From NCBI GenBank assembly GCA_012838955.1, contig DUOH01000050.1, forward strand, positions 1 through 64,000: 64,000 nt of DNA. The letters run 5' to 3'. The notes under the pieces are model-generated. The model had not been told where the DNA came from, ran no database searches, and saw only the letters and a program-made list of their open reading frames with translations. The stretch is from Bacillota bacterium. GTDB taxonomy: Bacteria; Bacillota; UBA4882; UBA10575. A program made the position numbers and the translations under genes. Below are positions 35,239-47,443 of the stretch, piece by piece (positions within the stretch are counted from its first letter, which is position 1; every line of letters begins with the position of its first letter).

Positions 35239-35454
35239 TTAGAATAGTTGGGCAATAATGGCTATTAGAAAAAAGGCTATACCTAAGCCGGTAGTGAGTT
35301 TCTCCATAAAGGCCTCAAAACCTTTGTTCTTCCCAAAGAACAACTGGCCTCCTCCACCGATCGAGCCTAATCCCTCACCCTTACTGGGTTGAATTGTAAT
35401 AACCACTATTAGGATAATGGAAAGCACAAACAGTAATATGGAAAAGAAATTCAA
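35239..35454 (-). CDS. secG: Preprotein translocase subunit SecG
   Basis: SecG is the small two-helix subunit of the SecYEG channel. The 71-residue protein begins at TTG behind GGGGGTG. Helices span residues 4-22 and 51-70, with the Gly-rich cytoplasmic loop GEGLGSIGGGGQLFFGKNKG between them, as usual. It ends the glycolytic gene string, the arrangement also seen in Bacillus where secG lies near eno. Confidence 0.95.
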   Translation of the reverse strand: MNFFSILLFVLSIILIVVITIQPSKGEGLGSIGGGGQLFFGKNKGFEAFMEKLTTGLGIAFFLIAIIAQLF

Positions 35455-35621
35455 TCCCTACACCCCCGGTGATTTTCTTCGCTTTGATGGTACAACAGAT
35501 CATGTTAGAGCCGGGTAAAAACGTCTTCTACATCGCTTGTCAGCTATCCATGATCTTGAATCCGCGAAGTCACATCATTACTAGTGTATTTTACCACAAC
35601 CTAGAGGGATGCACAAGTTCT

Positions 35622-36932
<1,311 letters not shown>

Positions 36933-37112
36933 TTAACTCCTCCTCATCAAACTGATCTTTGGATTCTTATATTACTTAACTAATTCTTAGTTCGGCAAAC
37001 TACGTAAGATCTCTCCGGCTGTCATCATAGTCTTCCATAAATCCGGAGATGTTATCATACTTAGTAAGATTAAAAAGAACTTTTGGCCTTCCGGAACTAA
37101 ATTCTCTGGCTT

Positions 37113-38660
37113 CTATTCTTTAATAATCAAAGACTTGCCTGTCATCTCCGGGGGCTGCGGCAGTCCGAGCACTTCCAGTAAGGTAGGGGCTAAATCCCCC
37201 AGATTTCCCCGGCCCAGCCGGCATTCTTCTTTATATCCCGCCAATATGACAGGAACATCAAATGTTGTATGAGCGGTATGCGGCGCTCCCGTCTCCGGGT
37301 CTTCCATCAGCTCGGCGTTTCCGTGGTCGGCGGTGACGATGACTACGCCGCCTTTTTCCAAAATAGCCGGAACAACCTTGGACAGGCAAGCATCCACAGT
37401 TTCCACTGCTTTGATGGCAGCCGCTTTTATCCCGGTGTGTCCCACCATATCACAGTTGGCGTAGTTTATAATAATTACATCAAAACGGTCGGCAGCGATC
37501 TCCTTTAAGACGCGTTCCGTAACCTCGTAGGCGCTCATCTCCGGTTTCAAGTCATAGGTCGCCACTTTGGGCGAGGGAATTAAGATTCTCTCCTCTCCGG
37601 GAAAGGGGACCTCGTCCCCACCGTTAAAGAAGAAGGTGACATGGGCGTATTTCTCCGTTTCCGCGATGCGTAACTGTTTGAGACCTTGCGCGCTTAAGTA
37701 AGCGCCAAGTATATTCTGCATCTTCTCCTCAGGCGGGTAGATGACCGGAGCCTCAATGGTCTCATCGTATTGGGTCAAGCATACAAACTTTACTCCCAGC
37801 CTCCCCCCGGCCCGTTCAAACCCGGCAAAATCCTTATCCACAAATGCCCGGGTGATCTGTCGGGCCCGATCCGGCCGGAAATTAAAGAAGAGCACCGCAT
37901 CTCCTGTTTTCACCGTAGCAACAGGTTTTCCCTCCTGCTGCAGGACGATTGGTAAGACAAACTCGTCATTCACACCTTTTTCATAAGAGTCCTCCACCGC
38001 TTGCACGGGATCCGCGGCTACGACACCCTGCCCATACACCATGGCAGCGTAGGCCTTTTCCGTCCGTTCCCATCTATTATCCCTGTCCATGGCGTAGTAC
38101 CGCCCCATCACAGTGGCGATTTTACCGATTCCGATCTCGTCTATCTTCTCCTGCAAGGCTTTAATATACTGAACGGCGCTGGCCGGAGGGGTGTCTCTCC
38201 CGTCAAGAATCGCATGGATATACACTTCTTTCACTCCGGCTTCTTTCACCAGACGCATAAATTCATAGAGATGATCCGTATGACTATGTACTCCGCCGGG
38301 GGAGACTAAACCCATAAAGTGTAGAGGTTTATCTTCTTTCACCACATAATCCAGGAGATCCTTAAAGACCGGGTTCTGCTTGATCGCTCCGCTTTTTAGG
38401 TCTTTACTGATCCGGACTAGACTCTGATAGACTATTCGCCCAGCACCGATATTTAGATGGCCCACTTCGGAGGTGCCCATCTGTCCCGCAGGCAAACCTA
38501 CGCCTTCACCGGAAGTGATGACCAGCGAATGGGGGTTGTTTTTCTTTAATTCATCGAGAAAAGGGGTGTTCGCTTCAAAAACGGCGTTGTCTTTGGGATC
38601 CGGATTGTAACCCCAGCCGTCGAGGATAATCAACGCCGCCGGTCTGTGTTTCAATTCCAT
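37113..38660 (-). CDS. gpmI: 2,3-bisphosphoglycerate-independent phosphoglycerate mutase
   Basis: The enzyme interconverts 3- and 2-phosphoglycerate without a cofactor and needs two Mn ions. The 515-residue protein has ALIILDGWGYNPD, the catalytic-serine region GQMGTSEVGHLNIGAGR, HIHAILDGRDTPP-type segment (YIHAILDGRDTPPASA), NYANCDMVGHTG and VTADHGNAE, which supply the metal ligands. Start ATG follows AGGAGAAG. The Mn-dependent form is common in spore formers, where pH-sensitive activity lets spores store 3-phosphoglycerate. Confidence 0.97.
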   Translation of the reverse strand: MELKHRPAALIILDGWGYNPDPKDNAVFEANTPFLDELKKNNPHSLVITSGEGVGLPAGQMGTSEVGHLNIGAGRIVYQSLVRISKDLKSGAIKQNPVFKDLLDYVVKEDKPLHFMGLVSPGGVHSHTDHLYEFMRLVKEAGVKEVYIHAILDGRDTPPASAVQYIKALQEKIDEIGIGKIATVMGRYYAMDRDNRWERTEKAYAAMVYGQGVVAADPVQAVEDSYEKGVNDEFVLPIVLQQEGKPVATVKTGDAVLFFNFRPDRARQITRAFVDKDFAGFERAGGRLGVKFVCLTQYDETIEAPVIYPPEEKMQNILGAYLSAQGLKQLRIAETEKYAHVTFFFNGGDEVPFPGEERILIPSPKVATYDLKPEMSAYEVTERVLKEIAADRFDVIIINYANCDMVGHTGIKAAAIKAVETVDACLSKVVPAILEKGGVVIVTADHGNAELMEDPETGAPHTAHTTFDVPVILAGYKEECRLGRGNLGDLAPTLLEVLGLPQPPEMTGKSLIIKE

Positions 38661-38801
38661 TTTTTCTTCTCCTGTTCTAGACTTGACCTGTCTGCCCTAA
38701 ACTCTCGCCTAACATTAACTCTCTAAAGAAGAGTCGCTCGCGATCAAGAGTTATTCGGCAATAACAGGGCTGACTCTATAGTGATATCTTCCGCGCGCCG
38801 A

Positions 38802-39557
38802 TTAAACTTGGTAAAGAACAATAGCGGCGAATGAGTCCACCTGCAGGCTGGCGCCGCCGACCAATGCCCCGTCGATCTCCGCCTCAGCCATGAATTCTTT
38901 AATATTCTGCGGCTTCACGCTACCTCCGTACTGAATCCGCACCTCTGCGGCGACCTCGGTTCCAAACATCCCGGCGATGGTTCTTCTAATCAAACCAATG
39001 ACTTGATTGGCATCGGTTCCATTGGAAGACCGGCCGGTGCCGATCGCCCAAATCGGCTCATAGGCAATGACGATCTCTGGAACCCTTTCCCTTTCCAGTC
39101 CGGCCAAGGCTTTTTCCACCTGCTCCCTGACTAAACTCTCGGTCTGCCCGGCATCCCGTTGGGCCAGGGTTTCCCCTACGCAAATAATGGGCTTTAATCC
39201 GTGGGCCAAAGCGGCTTTGACCTTCTTATTCACCTGCTCATCGGTTTCGCCGAAATACTGCCGTCTCTCAGAGTGTCCGATGATCACATACTCGCAGCCT
39301 AAATCCTTAAGCATCACCGGAGAAACTTCTCCAGTGAAAGCTCCCTCCTCTTCCCAGAAGAGGTCTTGCGCGCCCAGTTTGATTTCGGTCCCTTTTAGCT
39401 CCTCCGCCACCTGGGCCAGAGCCGTAAAAGGCGGGCACACCGCTACCTCGACCCCTTTGGTATCCGTCAGTGCTCTTCGCAGACCCTGTACCAGTTCACG
39501 GGCTTCAGAGGCGGTCTTATACATCTTCCAGTTTCCAGCGATAAATGGTTTTCTCAT
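38802..39557 (-). CDS. tpiA: Triosephosphate isomerase
   Basis: This 251-residue TIM barrel interconverts dihydroxyacetone phosphate and glyceraldehyde-3-phosphate. Visible are FIAGNWKMYK with the catalytic Lys, VIIGHSERRQYF with the catalytic His, IAYEPIWAIGTG with the catalytic Glu, and the phosphate loop QYGGSVKPQN and GALVGGASL. It lies 60 bases after pgk. Confidence 0.98.
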   Translation of the reverse strand: MRKPFIAGNWKMYKTASEARELVQGLRRALTDTKGVEVAVCPPFTALAQVAEELKGTEIKLGAQDLFWEEEGAFTGEVSPVMLKDLGCEYVIIGHSERRQYFGETDEQVNKKVKAALAHGLKPIICVGETLAQRDAGQTESLVREQVEKALAGLERERVPEIVIAYEPIWAIGTGRSSNGTDANQVIGLIRRTIAGMFGTEVAAEVRIQYGGSVKPQNIKEFMAEAEIDGALVGGASLQVDSFAAIVLYQV

Positions 39558-39617
39558 ATAGATGTCAACTCCTATTCTACATTAGGCTCCCAACGTCCGT
39601 ACACTTCTTGCGGATAT

Positions 39618-40820
39618 TTATTTATCTGATAAAGCAGCCACTCCGGGTAATTCAATTCCCTCCAGAAACTCCAGAGAAGCCCCACCGCCGGTTGAAATAT
39701 GAGTCATCTTTCCGGCATAACCCAGTTTTTCCACAGCAGCGGCTGAATCTCCGCCTCCCACAATCGTAATGGCATCAGTCTCAGCCAAGGCTTTGGCCAT
39801 CCCCTCGGTGCCTTTGGCAAACTCCGGAACTTCGAAGACGCCCATGGGCCCGTTCCAGATTACCGTCTTGGCGCTGGACACAGCGGACGCAAACTCCTTA
39901 ATCGTCTCCGGACCGATATCAACTCCCTGTAAATCCGCTGGTATACTCTGTACATCAACCACTTTATGTATGGTCGGATTCTTGAAATCATCGGTTACTA
40001 CCACATCCGTGGGTAAAACCAGTTTAACGCCTTTTTCCTCTGCTTTGGCCATCATTTCTTTGGCGAACGGAATTCTCTCTTCATCCAACAAAGACTGGCC
40101 AATCTCCAATCCTTTGGCTTTCAGGAAGGTGTAGGCCATACCACCGCCGATAATTAAGGTATCCACCTTCTCGAGGAGGTTGGTGATTACCCCCAATTTA
40201 TCGGCAACCTTTGCCCCGCCCAGAATAGCCACGAGCGGACGCTCCGGATCCGAAATCGCCTTACCCATAATGGAGAGTTCCTTCTCCATTAAGAATCCGG
40301 CCACGGCCGGTTTGACAAATTCCGTTACCCCTGCGGTAGAAGCATGAGCCCGGTGCGCAGCGCCAAAAGCGTCGTTTACATAAATATCTGCCAACTCCGC
40401 CAATTGTTTAGCGAAGTCCCGGTCGTTCCCTTCTTCCCCTTTATAGAAACGAACGTTCTCCAGTAAAAGCAGGTCCCCTTCTTCCATGGTGGCGATGAGT
40501 TTTTTTACTTCATCTCCGATACAGTCCTCGGCTTTCAACACTTTTTTGCCCGGGTGGTCCGGGGTAAAGAGTTCTTGCAGCCGCTTAGCCATAGCATCCA
40601 ACTTGTATTTAGGATTGGGACTACCCTTCGGTCGCCCGAAGTGAGAAGCGAGAATGACTTTGGCGCCCTGCTCGGAGAGGTAGGCAATGGTCGGTAAGGC
40701 CGCCCGAATTCTGCGGTCATCCGTGATCTCACCGGCCTCATTTACCGGCACATTAAAGTCCACCCGGACCAGGACCTTTTTGCCCTTTGCATCAATATCC
40801 TTGATCGTCAACTTATTCAT
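39618..40820 (-). CDS. pgk: Phosphoglycerate kinase
   Basis: The 400-residue enzyme makes ATP from 1,3-bisphosphoglycerate. Hallmarks are [11 protein letters not shown], the substrate basic patch [24 protein letters not shown], the [12 protein letters not shown] hinge region, WNGPMGVFE and [13 protein letters not shown] in the nucleotide domain. Start ATG follows AGGAGGG. It sits between gap and tpiA as in the usual glycolytic operon. Confidence 0.98.
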   Translation of the reverse strand: MNKLTIKDIDAKGKKVLVRVDFNVPVNEAGEITDDRRIRAALPTIAYLSEQGAKVILASHFGRPKGSPNPKYKLDAMAKRLQELFTPDHPGKKVLKAEDCIGDEVKKLIATMEEGDLLLLENVRFYKGEEGNDRDFAKQLAELADIYVNDAFGAAHRAHASTAGVTEFVKPAVAGFLMEKELSIMGKAISDPERPLVAILGGAKVADKLGVITNLLEKVDTLIIGGGMAYTFLKAKGLEIGQSLLDEERIPFAKEMMAKAEEKGVKLVLPTDVVVTDDFKNPTIHKVVDVQSIPADLQGVDIGPETIKEFASAVSSAKTVIWNGPMGVFEVPEFAKGTEGMAKALAETDAITIVGGGDSAAAVEKLGYAGKMTHISTGGGASLEFLEGIELPGVAALSDK

Positions 40821-41012
40821 GGAAAAACCCTCCTTGTTTACTTTTCCCGCGCCGCCCCGGCCTCACTCCCGGATAGATAATAGACCTTGGCCAAGGCAAA
40901 CAACGAGTTTTCTTGCCTGCAATCATAGACCACATGCCAGTCAAACGGCAGTGTAATGTAGTTGGAAGAGAGCACCAGAGGTTCTCCCTCTAATTCAGTA
41001 AAGATCTTTTCT

Positions 41013-42194
<1,182 letters not shown>

Positions 42195-42221
42195 CTAGTA
42201 GAAATTTACCTTTTCCTCATT

Positions 42222-43181
42222 TCATCTTACAGAAGGTTTTTCCTGCTTGCCCAGTGAAGTTTTTGCTAATTTTAACAGTTTGCGCATGCGGTAATTAATC
42301 GCTGATTTACTTAGTTTTCTCTGGGTAAGTTCGCCAAGCTCTCTCAAGCTGGCTTCGGGATTTTCCAATCTCAGCCAGGCAATTTCTTTGAGGTTATCCG
42401 GGAGAAAATCCAACCCCATCCGGTGTTCCAATTCAGAAATAATCTCCACCTGCTCCAAAGCAGCGCGCACAGTCTTTTCCAGATTGGCTGTTTCGCAATT
42501 TACCAGTCTGTTCACATTAGCCCGCATTCCTTTGACCACCCGCACCTCTTCCAATTGTAAGAAAGCGGTATGCGCCCCGATAAAAGTCAGAAACCGCCCA
42601 ATCACATCTATATCCTTTAGGTAGATGAAGTAATCTCTTCTCTTATGCAACCCGGCTTTAAAGCCGCAGAGGTTCATCAGGTAGACCAGCCCTTGGGCAT
42701 ATTCTTCGTTCTCCGTGACGATCTCCAAATGATAATCGCTTTTTAAAGGGTCGGTAATGGAACCCCTGGAGATGAAGGCGCCCCGTAAAAAGGCCCTGCG
42801 GCAACATTCAAACTGCACCAAACCGGAGTCAATGCCGCCCTGTAAACCATATCCCCATTCCATCACGGCTAATTCCCGCAGAATCTTCTTGACCAGTTCC
42901 GCGCCGAAGAGTTGCAGGTTATAGCGGCGCCTATGCCCCAGACGCTCCGTTTCTTCCGCAATAATCCGCGGGCTTACCTCATATGTGGTCTTCAAGAGCA
43001 TGAGCGTTTTTTTGATCAACGAAGCACTCTCCCCGGTCACCAACAGACTCATCGTATTACCCGACAGGTAGATACTACCGATGGAATGGATAATAGCGGA
43101 CAGTTCCGCTTTGACGCAACACTTTTTATCCGGAATTCTTCTAATCAGTTCCTCTTTGGTTCTTTGAGAAAAACTCTCCAT
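42222..43181 (-). CDS. whiA: WhiA sporulation/division regulator
   Basis: WhiA is a DNA-binding protein related to LAGLIDADG nucleases that lost cutting activity. The 319-residue protein shows the N-terminal LAGLIDADG-like domain (LRGAFISRGSITDPLKSDYH) and a C-terminal HTH (LRELGELTQRKLSKSAINYRMRKL). In Bacillus it supports cell division and in Streptomyces sporulation. It usually follows rapZ and yvcK, but here it stands alone before gap and divergent from spmA. Confidence 0.94.
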   Translation of the reverse strand: MESFSQRTKEELIRRIPDKKCCVKAELSAIIHSIGSIYLSGNTMSLLVTGESASLIKKTLMLLKTTYEVSPRIIAEETERLGHRRRYNLQLFGAELVKKILRELAVMEWGYGLQGGIDSGLVQFECCRRAFLRGAFISRGSITDPLKSDYHLEIVTENEEYAQGLVYLMNLCGFKAGLHKRRDYFIYLKDIDVIGRFLTFIGAHTAFLQLEEVRVVKGMRANVNRLVNCETANLEKTVRAALEQVEIISELEHRMGLDFLPDNLKEIAWLRLENPEASLRELGELTQRKLSKSAINYRMRKLLKLAKTSLGKQEKPSVR

Positions 43182-43331
43182 CGCGCTTCGCCCCTATAGC
43201 TAATTTATGCCTTACCAATAATTATATTTTTTCCATGATCCGCAGAAAGTTTACTTTTTTACCGGTTTGGGTATGGATAACCTGTTTCTGCGCATAAAGA
43301 TTAGAAAAGAACTTTTTGGTGTGGTGATCAG

Positions 43332-43973
43332 ATGTTAAACAAAATCTGGTTTGCCCTCTTCTTCCTAGGGTTTATGCTCGCCGGCGCTACCGGCCGGATC
43401 GAAAAAACCACTGCCGCTTTGTTTACTTCCATGGAGGCCACCGTCAAGTTTGCCCTGGGCCTAATCGGCTTTTTAGCTTTTTGGTCCGGAATCCTGCGGA
43501 TAGCCGAAGAAGCAAAGATCCTGCCCAACTTGGCCCGTCTCTTCAACCCTTTGTTTCGCCGTCTCTTCCCTAACCTTCCCCCAAACGCTCCGGTCCTGGG
43601 GGCCATCTCTCTGAGCCTCTCCGCCAATCTTTTGGGCTTAAGCAACGCCTCCACTCCACTGGGTCTGAAGGCCATGGAAGAACTGAACAAATTCAACCCC
43701 GTTCCGGATGAGGTTTCTGATGAAATCGCGACCTATCTGGCGTTGGTGATGGGTGGGATCTGTATTTTACCGTCCACGATCATTGCCGTGAGGGCTCAAG
43801 CCGGCTCCCACGCTCCCGGGATCATCATCATCCCCATCCTTCTGGCCACAGTCTCGGGAACCGTAGCCGCTTTGTTGGCGCATAAGGGATTTAAAACCAT
43901 AGATCGACTGCGCTCCCGGACTCAACAGAAAAATAGACCCACCCAGCTAAAGAGAAGCCCTTCCCGGCAATGA
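43332..43973 (+). CDS. spmA: Spore maturation protein A
   Basis: SpmA is a membrane protein of the forespore or mother cell needed for core dehydration and heat resistance of spores. The 213-residue protein has several helices (about 2-22, 35-60, 133-160, 168-187), with LGLIGFLAFWSGILRIAEEA and LSLSANLLGLSNASTPLGLK characteristic of the nucleoside-recognition (Gate) family. It is followed by spmB after 57 bases, the standard arrangement, and divergent from whiA. Confidence 0.96.
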   Translation: MLNKIWFALFFLGFMLAGATGRIEKTTAALFTSMEATVKFALGLIGFLAFWSGILRIAEEAKILPNLARLFNPLFRRLFPNLPPNAPVLGAISLSLSANLLGLSNASTPLGLKAMEELNKFNPVPDEVSDEIATYLALVMGGICILPSTIIAVRAQAGSHAPGIIIIPILLATVSGTVAALLAHKGFKTIDRLRSRTQQKNRPTQLKRSPSRQ

Positions 43974-44030
43974 TCAGAACCGATTGGCCGGTAAAGGGCA
44001 AAAAATTTTTAAACAGGGGGTGAAGACGAA

Positions 44031-44558
44031 ATGCTCCATTCCTTCTCCCGCTGGATTATTCCTTTATTCATTCTCTGCGTCTTACTGATCGGAGAGATCA
44101 AAGGAGTCAAAGTTTACGACGCCTTTATTCGCGGAGCCAAAGAGGGCTTAACAATCGGGGTCAGACTCATCCCCTTCTTCTTGGCTATCTTTGGCGCGCT
44201 TGCCGTTTTTCGTTCTTCCGGAGCGCTAGACTTCATCTGCCGTCTCTGCTCGCCGCTTGCTAACGCCTTAGGCATTCCCGGTGAAATCTTTCCCCTGGGA
44301 CTCCTGAAGCCCTTATCCGGCTCGGGTTCTTTGGGCTATATGGCAGAGATCATCAACCACCGGGGACCGGATTCTCCCCTCGGTCTAATGGCCAGTGTGG
44401 TTGGGGGAAGCACGGAAACCACCTTTTATGTAATCACCGTCTACCTGGGATCGGTTGGTATATCCAAGCAAAAACATACGGTAGCTATGGGGATCGCCGC
44501 CGATCTTGTCTCTTTCTTGGTAGCCGTCTTCTGCTCCCGTTGGCTTTTTCCCTCTTAA
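44031..44558 (+). CDS. spmB: Spore maturation protein B
   Basis: SpmB is the partner membrane protein of SpmA. The 175-residue protein has the Gate-family motifs KVYDAFIRGAKEGL, AVFRSSGALD, LLKPLSGSGSLGYM and GGSTETTFYV. Start ATG follows AGGGGGTGAAG. In Bacillus a dacB carboxypeptidase gene often joins the pair, but none is here. Confidence 0.96.
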   Translation: MLHSFSRWIIPLFILCVLLIGEIKGVKVYDAFIRGAKEGLTIGVRLIPFFLAIFGALAVFRSSGALDFICRLCSPLANALGIPGEIFPLGLLKPLSGSGSLGYMAEIINHRGPDSPLGLMASVVGGSTETTFYVITVYLGSVGISKQKHTVAMGIAADLVSFLVAVFCSRWLFPS

Positions 44559-44663
44559 GCACTTTCACCCCGGAACTGCTCAGGATCTAATTGATCAGAC
44601 TGATGAATTTAACAAAAACACTAAGAAGGGTTTAGGATTGAGGATTGAGCATCGTACTAAGGC

Positions 44664-44683
44664 ACTAAGTACGAAGTACTTAG
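44664..44683. repeat. Palindrome with GAA loop overlapping the divIVA stop
   Basis: CTAAGTAC-GAA-GTACTTAG has 8-bp arms and a GAA loop, preceded by an imperfect extra copy (CATCGTACTAAGGCACTAAG). Its plan matches the CATGAAGC-GAA-GCTTCATG hairpin after malE. The right arm supplies the TAG of the divIVA stop. Confidence 0.55.
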
Positions 44684-45213
44684 CTCTCATCGTCAGCAGC
44701 AGCGGCTTCTTTCATCCCTTTGGCGCTCTCTCCCCGGTCCAATTCCATCATCTTTTCCCAGATATCATCAAGGTCCAAACTACGGTCGGCCATCTCAATC
44801 AAGGTCTGCAAGAAACGCTTGAATTGAATACGGAATAATTCCACCTGCTGCTTGAGTTCGGCCAGATTTTGCAGTTCTGCCTGGATTTCTTCCCTCACCC
44901 GCAGCTTCATTTCTTCCGTCCGGTTCTGCGCCTCCCTGAGGATCACCTCCGCCTGTTTTTCCGCGGACAACTTCACATCCTTGGCGGTTTCTTGGGCCAT
45001 ACACAACGTATTCTTCAGGGTCTCTTCCATCTCATTGTAATTCTTCAGCCTGTCCTCGTACTGTTCGATCTTTTCTTTCAGTTCAAAATTCTCTTTATAT
45101 AACTTTTCATAATCAACAGTTATTCTCCGCATAAAGTTTTGCACTTCCTGGGTCCGGTAACCACGAATTCCCCGCCGGAATACCATCGTCTCCAAGTCAA
45201 CTGGTGTCAACAT
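44680..45213 (-). CDS. divIVA: DivIVA-family cell-division protein
   Basis: DivIVA binds curved membrane at poles and septa. The 177-residue protein has the N-terminal lipid-binding motif MLTPVDLETMVFRRGIRGY, then a long coiled coil (about residues 30-135, IEQYEDRLKNYNEMEETLK) and an acidic tail. Start ATG follows AAGGAGGG. It closes the sepF-proC-ylmH-divIVA division cluster, as in Bacillus. Confidence 0.94.
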   Translation of the reverse strand: MLTPVDLETMVFRRGIRGYRTQEVQNFMRRITVDYEKLYKENFELKEKIEQYEDRLKNYNEMEETLKNTLCMAQETAKDVKLSAEKQAEVILREAQNRTEEMKLRVREEIQAELQNLAELKQQVELFRIQFKRFLQTLIEMADRSLDLDDIWEKMMELDRGESAKGMKEAAAADDES

Positions 45214-45256
45214 CAGATAAACCCTCCTTCATGAAGAAACCTGCAGTAATGGAAAG

Positions 45257-46048
45257 TCAGATCAGTTTTTTTAAGATGATTCCAATCCGCCCTTTTTTGG
45301 ACAATCCGGTGGTTTCCGCCACCACTACCCTGCCTCTACCCTTAATCGAAAGCACGTCCCCCACCTTTACCTGATAATCAGGGTCAGTAGTGGAACGCCA
45401 ATTTACTTTTACCTTTTCCGCCTTAATCTCTCTGGCCATTTTAGTTCTGGACATTCCAAATCCCAAACCGGCCACTGCATCCAAGCGTAAAGAAGCTACT
45501 GTGGTCTTGATCTCTTTGATTCTTTCCGGAGGCGTATTCAGTTGTTCAGGATCGATCGGGTCGACCTTCACCCTGACCGCGCCTACCCTTTCCAGATGCG
45601 CCAGGACAAATTCCCCGATCTCAGCGGCTACAATAATCTGCGCCTCATCCGTAGTGATGAGTATGTCTCCGATCTTTTCTCTTTTCAACCCCAGCCCCAG
45701 AAGACTACCTAAAACGTCCCGGTGACCAAAGGCTGCTTCCTCTGATTTCCCCGCCAAGGCCTTGATGGAAAAGAAGGTCAGTGGTGGCTCGATGGATTCT
45801 GTCAAATAAAAGGAGGGCGCTAGGACAAGCCTTTGGCGTTCGGCCTTACGATAACCTCCGAAGACTAAAAACTTTACCTCAGGGACAAAGTGCAATAAAT
45901 CTTTGGCCACCTCTTGTTCATGAGGATCAAGAAAATCCGTTTCTACAGGAGCAGCCCGCTTTAGGCTCAACTCTGCCTGATCCAGAATACGGGCGGCCAA
46001 AACCCGGTCTGTGCCGGTGGTATGTGAAAGTAATCTCTCTCTTTCCAT
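45257..46048 (-). CDS. ylmH: YlmH-type S4-domain RNA-binding protein
   Basis: The 263-residue protein has an N-terminal YlmH fold (FLDPHEQEVAKDLLHFVPEV, FGGYRKAERQRLVLAP) and a C-terminal S4 domain (SLRLDAVAGLGFGMSRTKMA, VKVGDVLSIKGRGRV). In Bacillus YlmH binds the ribosome and aids recycling or quality control; the gene always sits between sepF-ylmG and divIVA. Start ATG follows GGAAGGAGA. Confidence 0.9.
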   Translation of the reverse strand: MERERLLSHTTGTDRVLAARILDQAELSLKRAAPVETDFLDPHEQEVAKDLLHFVPEVKFLVFGGYRKAERQRLVLAPSFYLTESIEPPLTFFSIKALAGKSEEAAFGHRDVLGSLLGLGLKREKIGDILITTDEAQIIVAAEIGEFVLAHLERVGAVRVKVDPIDPEQLNTPPERIKEIKTTVASLRLDAVAGLGFGMSRTKMAREIKAEKVKVNWRSTTDPDYQVKVGDVLSIKGRGRVVVAETTGLSKKGRIGIILKKLI

Positions 46049-46130
46049 GCTGTCTCCTTCCGCACGTGTACACCTTTACACGGAAACTAACCGGCTATCC
46101 AGTAACTGGTTAGCCAATTATCCGAACCGG

Positions 46131-46937
46131 TTAACTACTCTGCCCAATCTCTTCGGCTTTCTTCGCCGCTGCAAGCAGGGCTTTATAGATCAGGCCCGTA
46201 AACCCGCCATACTCCATCTCCGCTAAGCCGGCCATGGTAGTGCCCCCAGGAGAAGTAACCATATCTCTTAGGACTCCCGGGTGTTCACCGCTCTCCGCCA
46301 CCATCCGGGCGCTGCCGATGACGGTTTGCAGAGTTAATTCCCTGGCCAACCCCCGCGACAGTCCCAACAGCACCCCGGCGTCGATTAAGGCCTCGATAAA
46401 CTTATATACATAACCCGGTCCACTACCGGAGAGGGCAGTGACCGCATCCATCAACCGTTCCGGAACGATCACAACCTTTCCTAAGGCGCCCAAAATCTCC
46501 TGTCCCCAGACTAAATCCTCTTCCGACGCGGATTCGCTTGACGAAAGCGCGGTAATTCCCGCCTGAATCAGCCCCGGAGTATTCGGCATCGCCCTGAGTA
46601 TTCTGGTCCCTTCCGGAAGCAGAGCGGCCAACCGGGCGATGGAATAACCGGCTACAATCGATAAGAAGGGGGTTTGGACCGGATAAGGCAAATTCCGGAA
46701 AACTTCCGGTAAGACCTGGGGTTTAACGGCGCAAACCACCCCGGCGGCTTTCTGCGCCACCTCCGCATTAGAGGCTAGAACCTGTATACCTAAGCCGGAG
46801 AGTTCCTGCTGGCGTTGGGGATCAGGATCAAAGACCATAATCTTTTCTTTGGGGTAACCCTGGTTGATTAAAGAGTTAATTATGGCGTCGGCCATCATCC
46901 CGCCGCCGATAAACCCAAGTTCACGTTCCAATTTCAT
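46131..46937 (-). CDS. proC: Pyrroline-5-carboxylate reductase
   Basis: ProC reduces pyrroline-5-carboxylate to proline with NAD(P)H. The Rossmann motif GFIGGGMMADAI starts the protein, and the C-terminal dimer domain has TALSGSGPGYVYKFIEA and TSPGGTT. Three starts are possible: the ATG at 46958, the ATG at 46937 (hard against GGAGG) and the TTG at 46931 (six bases after GGAGG, best spacing); I list 46937. Its presence between sepF and ylmH is a known variant of the division cluster. Confidence 0.93.
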   Translation of the reverse strand: MKLERELGFIGGGMMADAIINSLINQGYPKEKIMVFDPDPQRQQELSGLGIQVLASNAEVAQKAAGVVCAVKPQVLPEVFRNLPYPVQTPFLSIVAGYSIARLAALLPEGTRILRAMPNTPGLIQAGITALSSSESASEEDLVWGQEILGALGKVVIVPERLMDAVTALSGSGPGYVYKFIEALIDAGVLLGLSRGLARELTLQTVIGSARMVAESGEHPGVLRDMVTSPGGTTMAGLAEMEYGGFTGLIYKALLAAAKKAEEIGQSS

Positions 46938-46970
46938 CCTCCTTACCATCTTCTGCATCTTACAGTCTTC

Positions 46971-47441
46971 TTATTTTGTAGTGAAAAAATCACCATTCAG
47001 TTCGGAACGGGGCGGGATGGAGACCTCTATATTGGCGGGAGTAAAAAGAATAATGGACGTGCTGACCTTCTGCACGGCCCCATCCAAAGCATAGACCGCC
47101 CCACCGACAAAATCAGTAATTCTCCGGGCCAGGCTCTTCTCAATCTCTTCCATATTCAAAATAACCGGCCGCCTGTTTTTCAAGTGATCCACAATGGGTT
47201 GCACATCGTCAAAACCTTGTGGTTCGAAGACTACCAGCTTCACGGCTTTGGAAGGGTTGGGCAGACTAACCACTTTTCCACTGGTCTGATTCTTTTTATT
47301 GGCTGCTGTTCCATGGTTCTCCGGATAAACCTCTTCAACAACTTCTTCCGTTTCAATACCGAAAAGATGCATTATCCTTTCTAAAATCCCTTTTTTCCCT
47401 TCAGTTGCCTCCCAATTCTCACTGTTTTCCCAATTCTTCAA
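46971..47441 (-). CDS. sepF: Cell-division protein SepF
   Basis: SepF anchors FtsZ to the membrane and helps septum formation. The conserved beta-rich core is present: SKAVKLVVFEPQGFDDVQPI, LKNRRPVILNMEEIEKSLAR, FVGGAVYALDGAVQKVSTSI and FTPANIEV. The start is not clear: I use the TTG at 47441, seven bases after AAAGGAGGG; a Met at the MHLFGIETEE segment would give a shorter form closer to the usual length with its amphipathic helix at the N-terminus. Confidence 0.92.
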   Translation of the reverse strand: MKNWENSENWEATEGKKGILERIMHLFGIETEEVVEEVYPENHGTAANKKNQTSGKVVSLPNPSKAVKLVVFEPQGFDDVQPIVDHLKNRRPVILNMEEIEKSLARRITDFVGGAVYALDGAVQKVSTSIILFTPANIEVSIPPRSELNGDFFTTK

Positions 47442-47443
47442 AA

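Noticed and set aside
35455-35621. tRNA gene between eno and secG (a tRNA often lies near secG)
   Set aside because: No cloverleaf, T-loop GTTCRAA or CCA-type end could be found on either strand.
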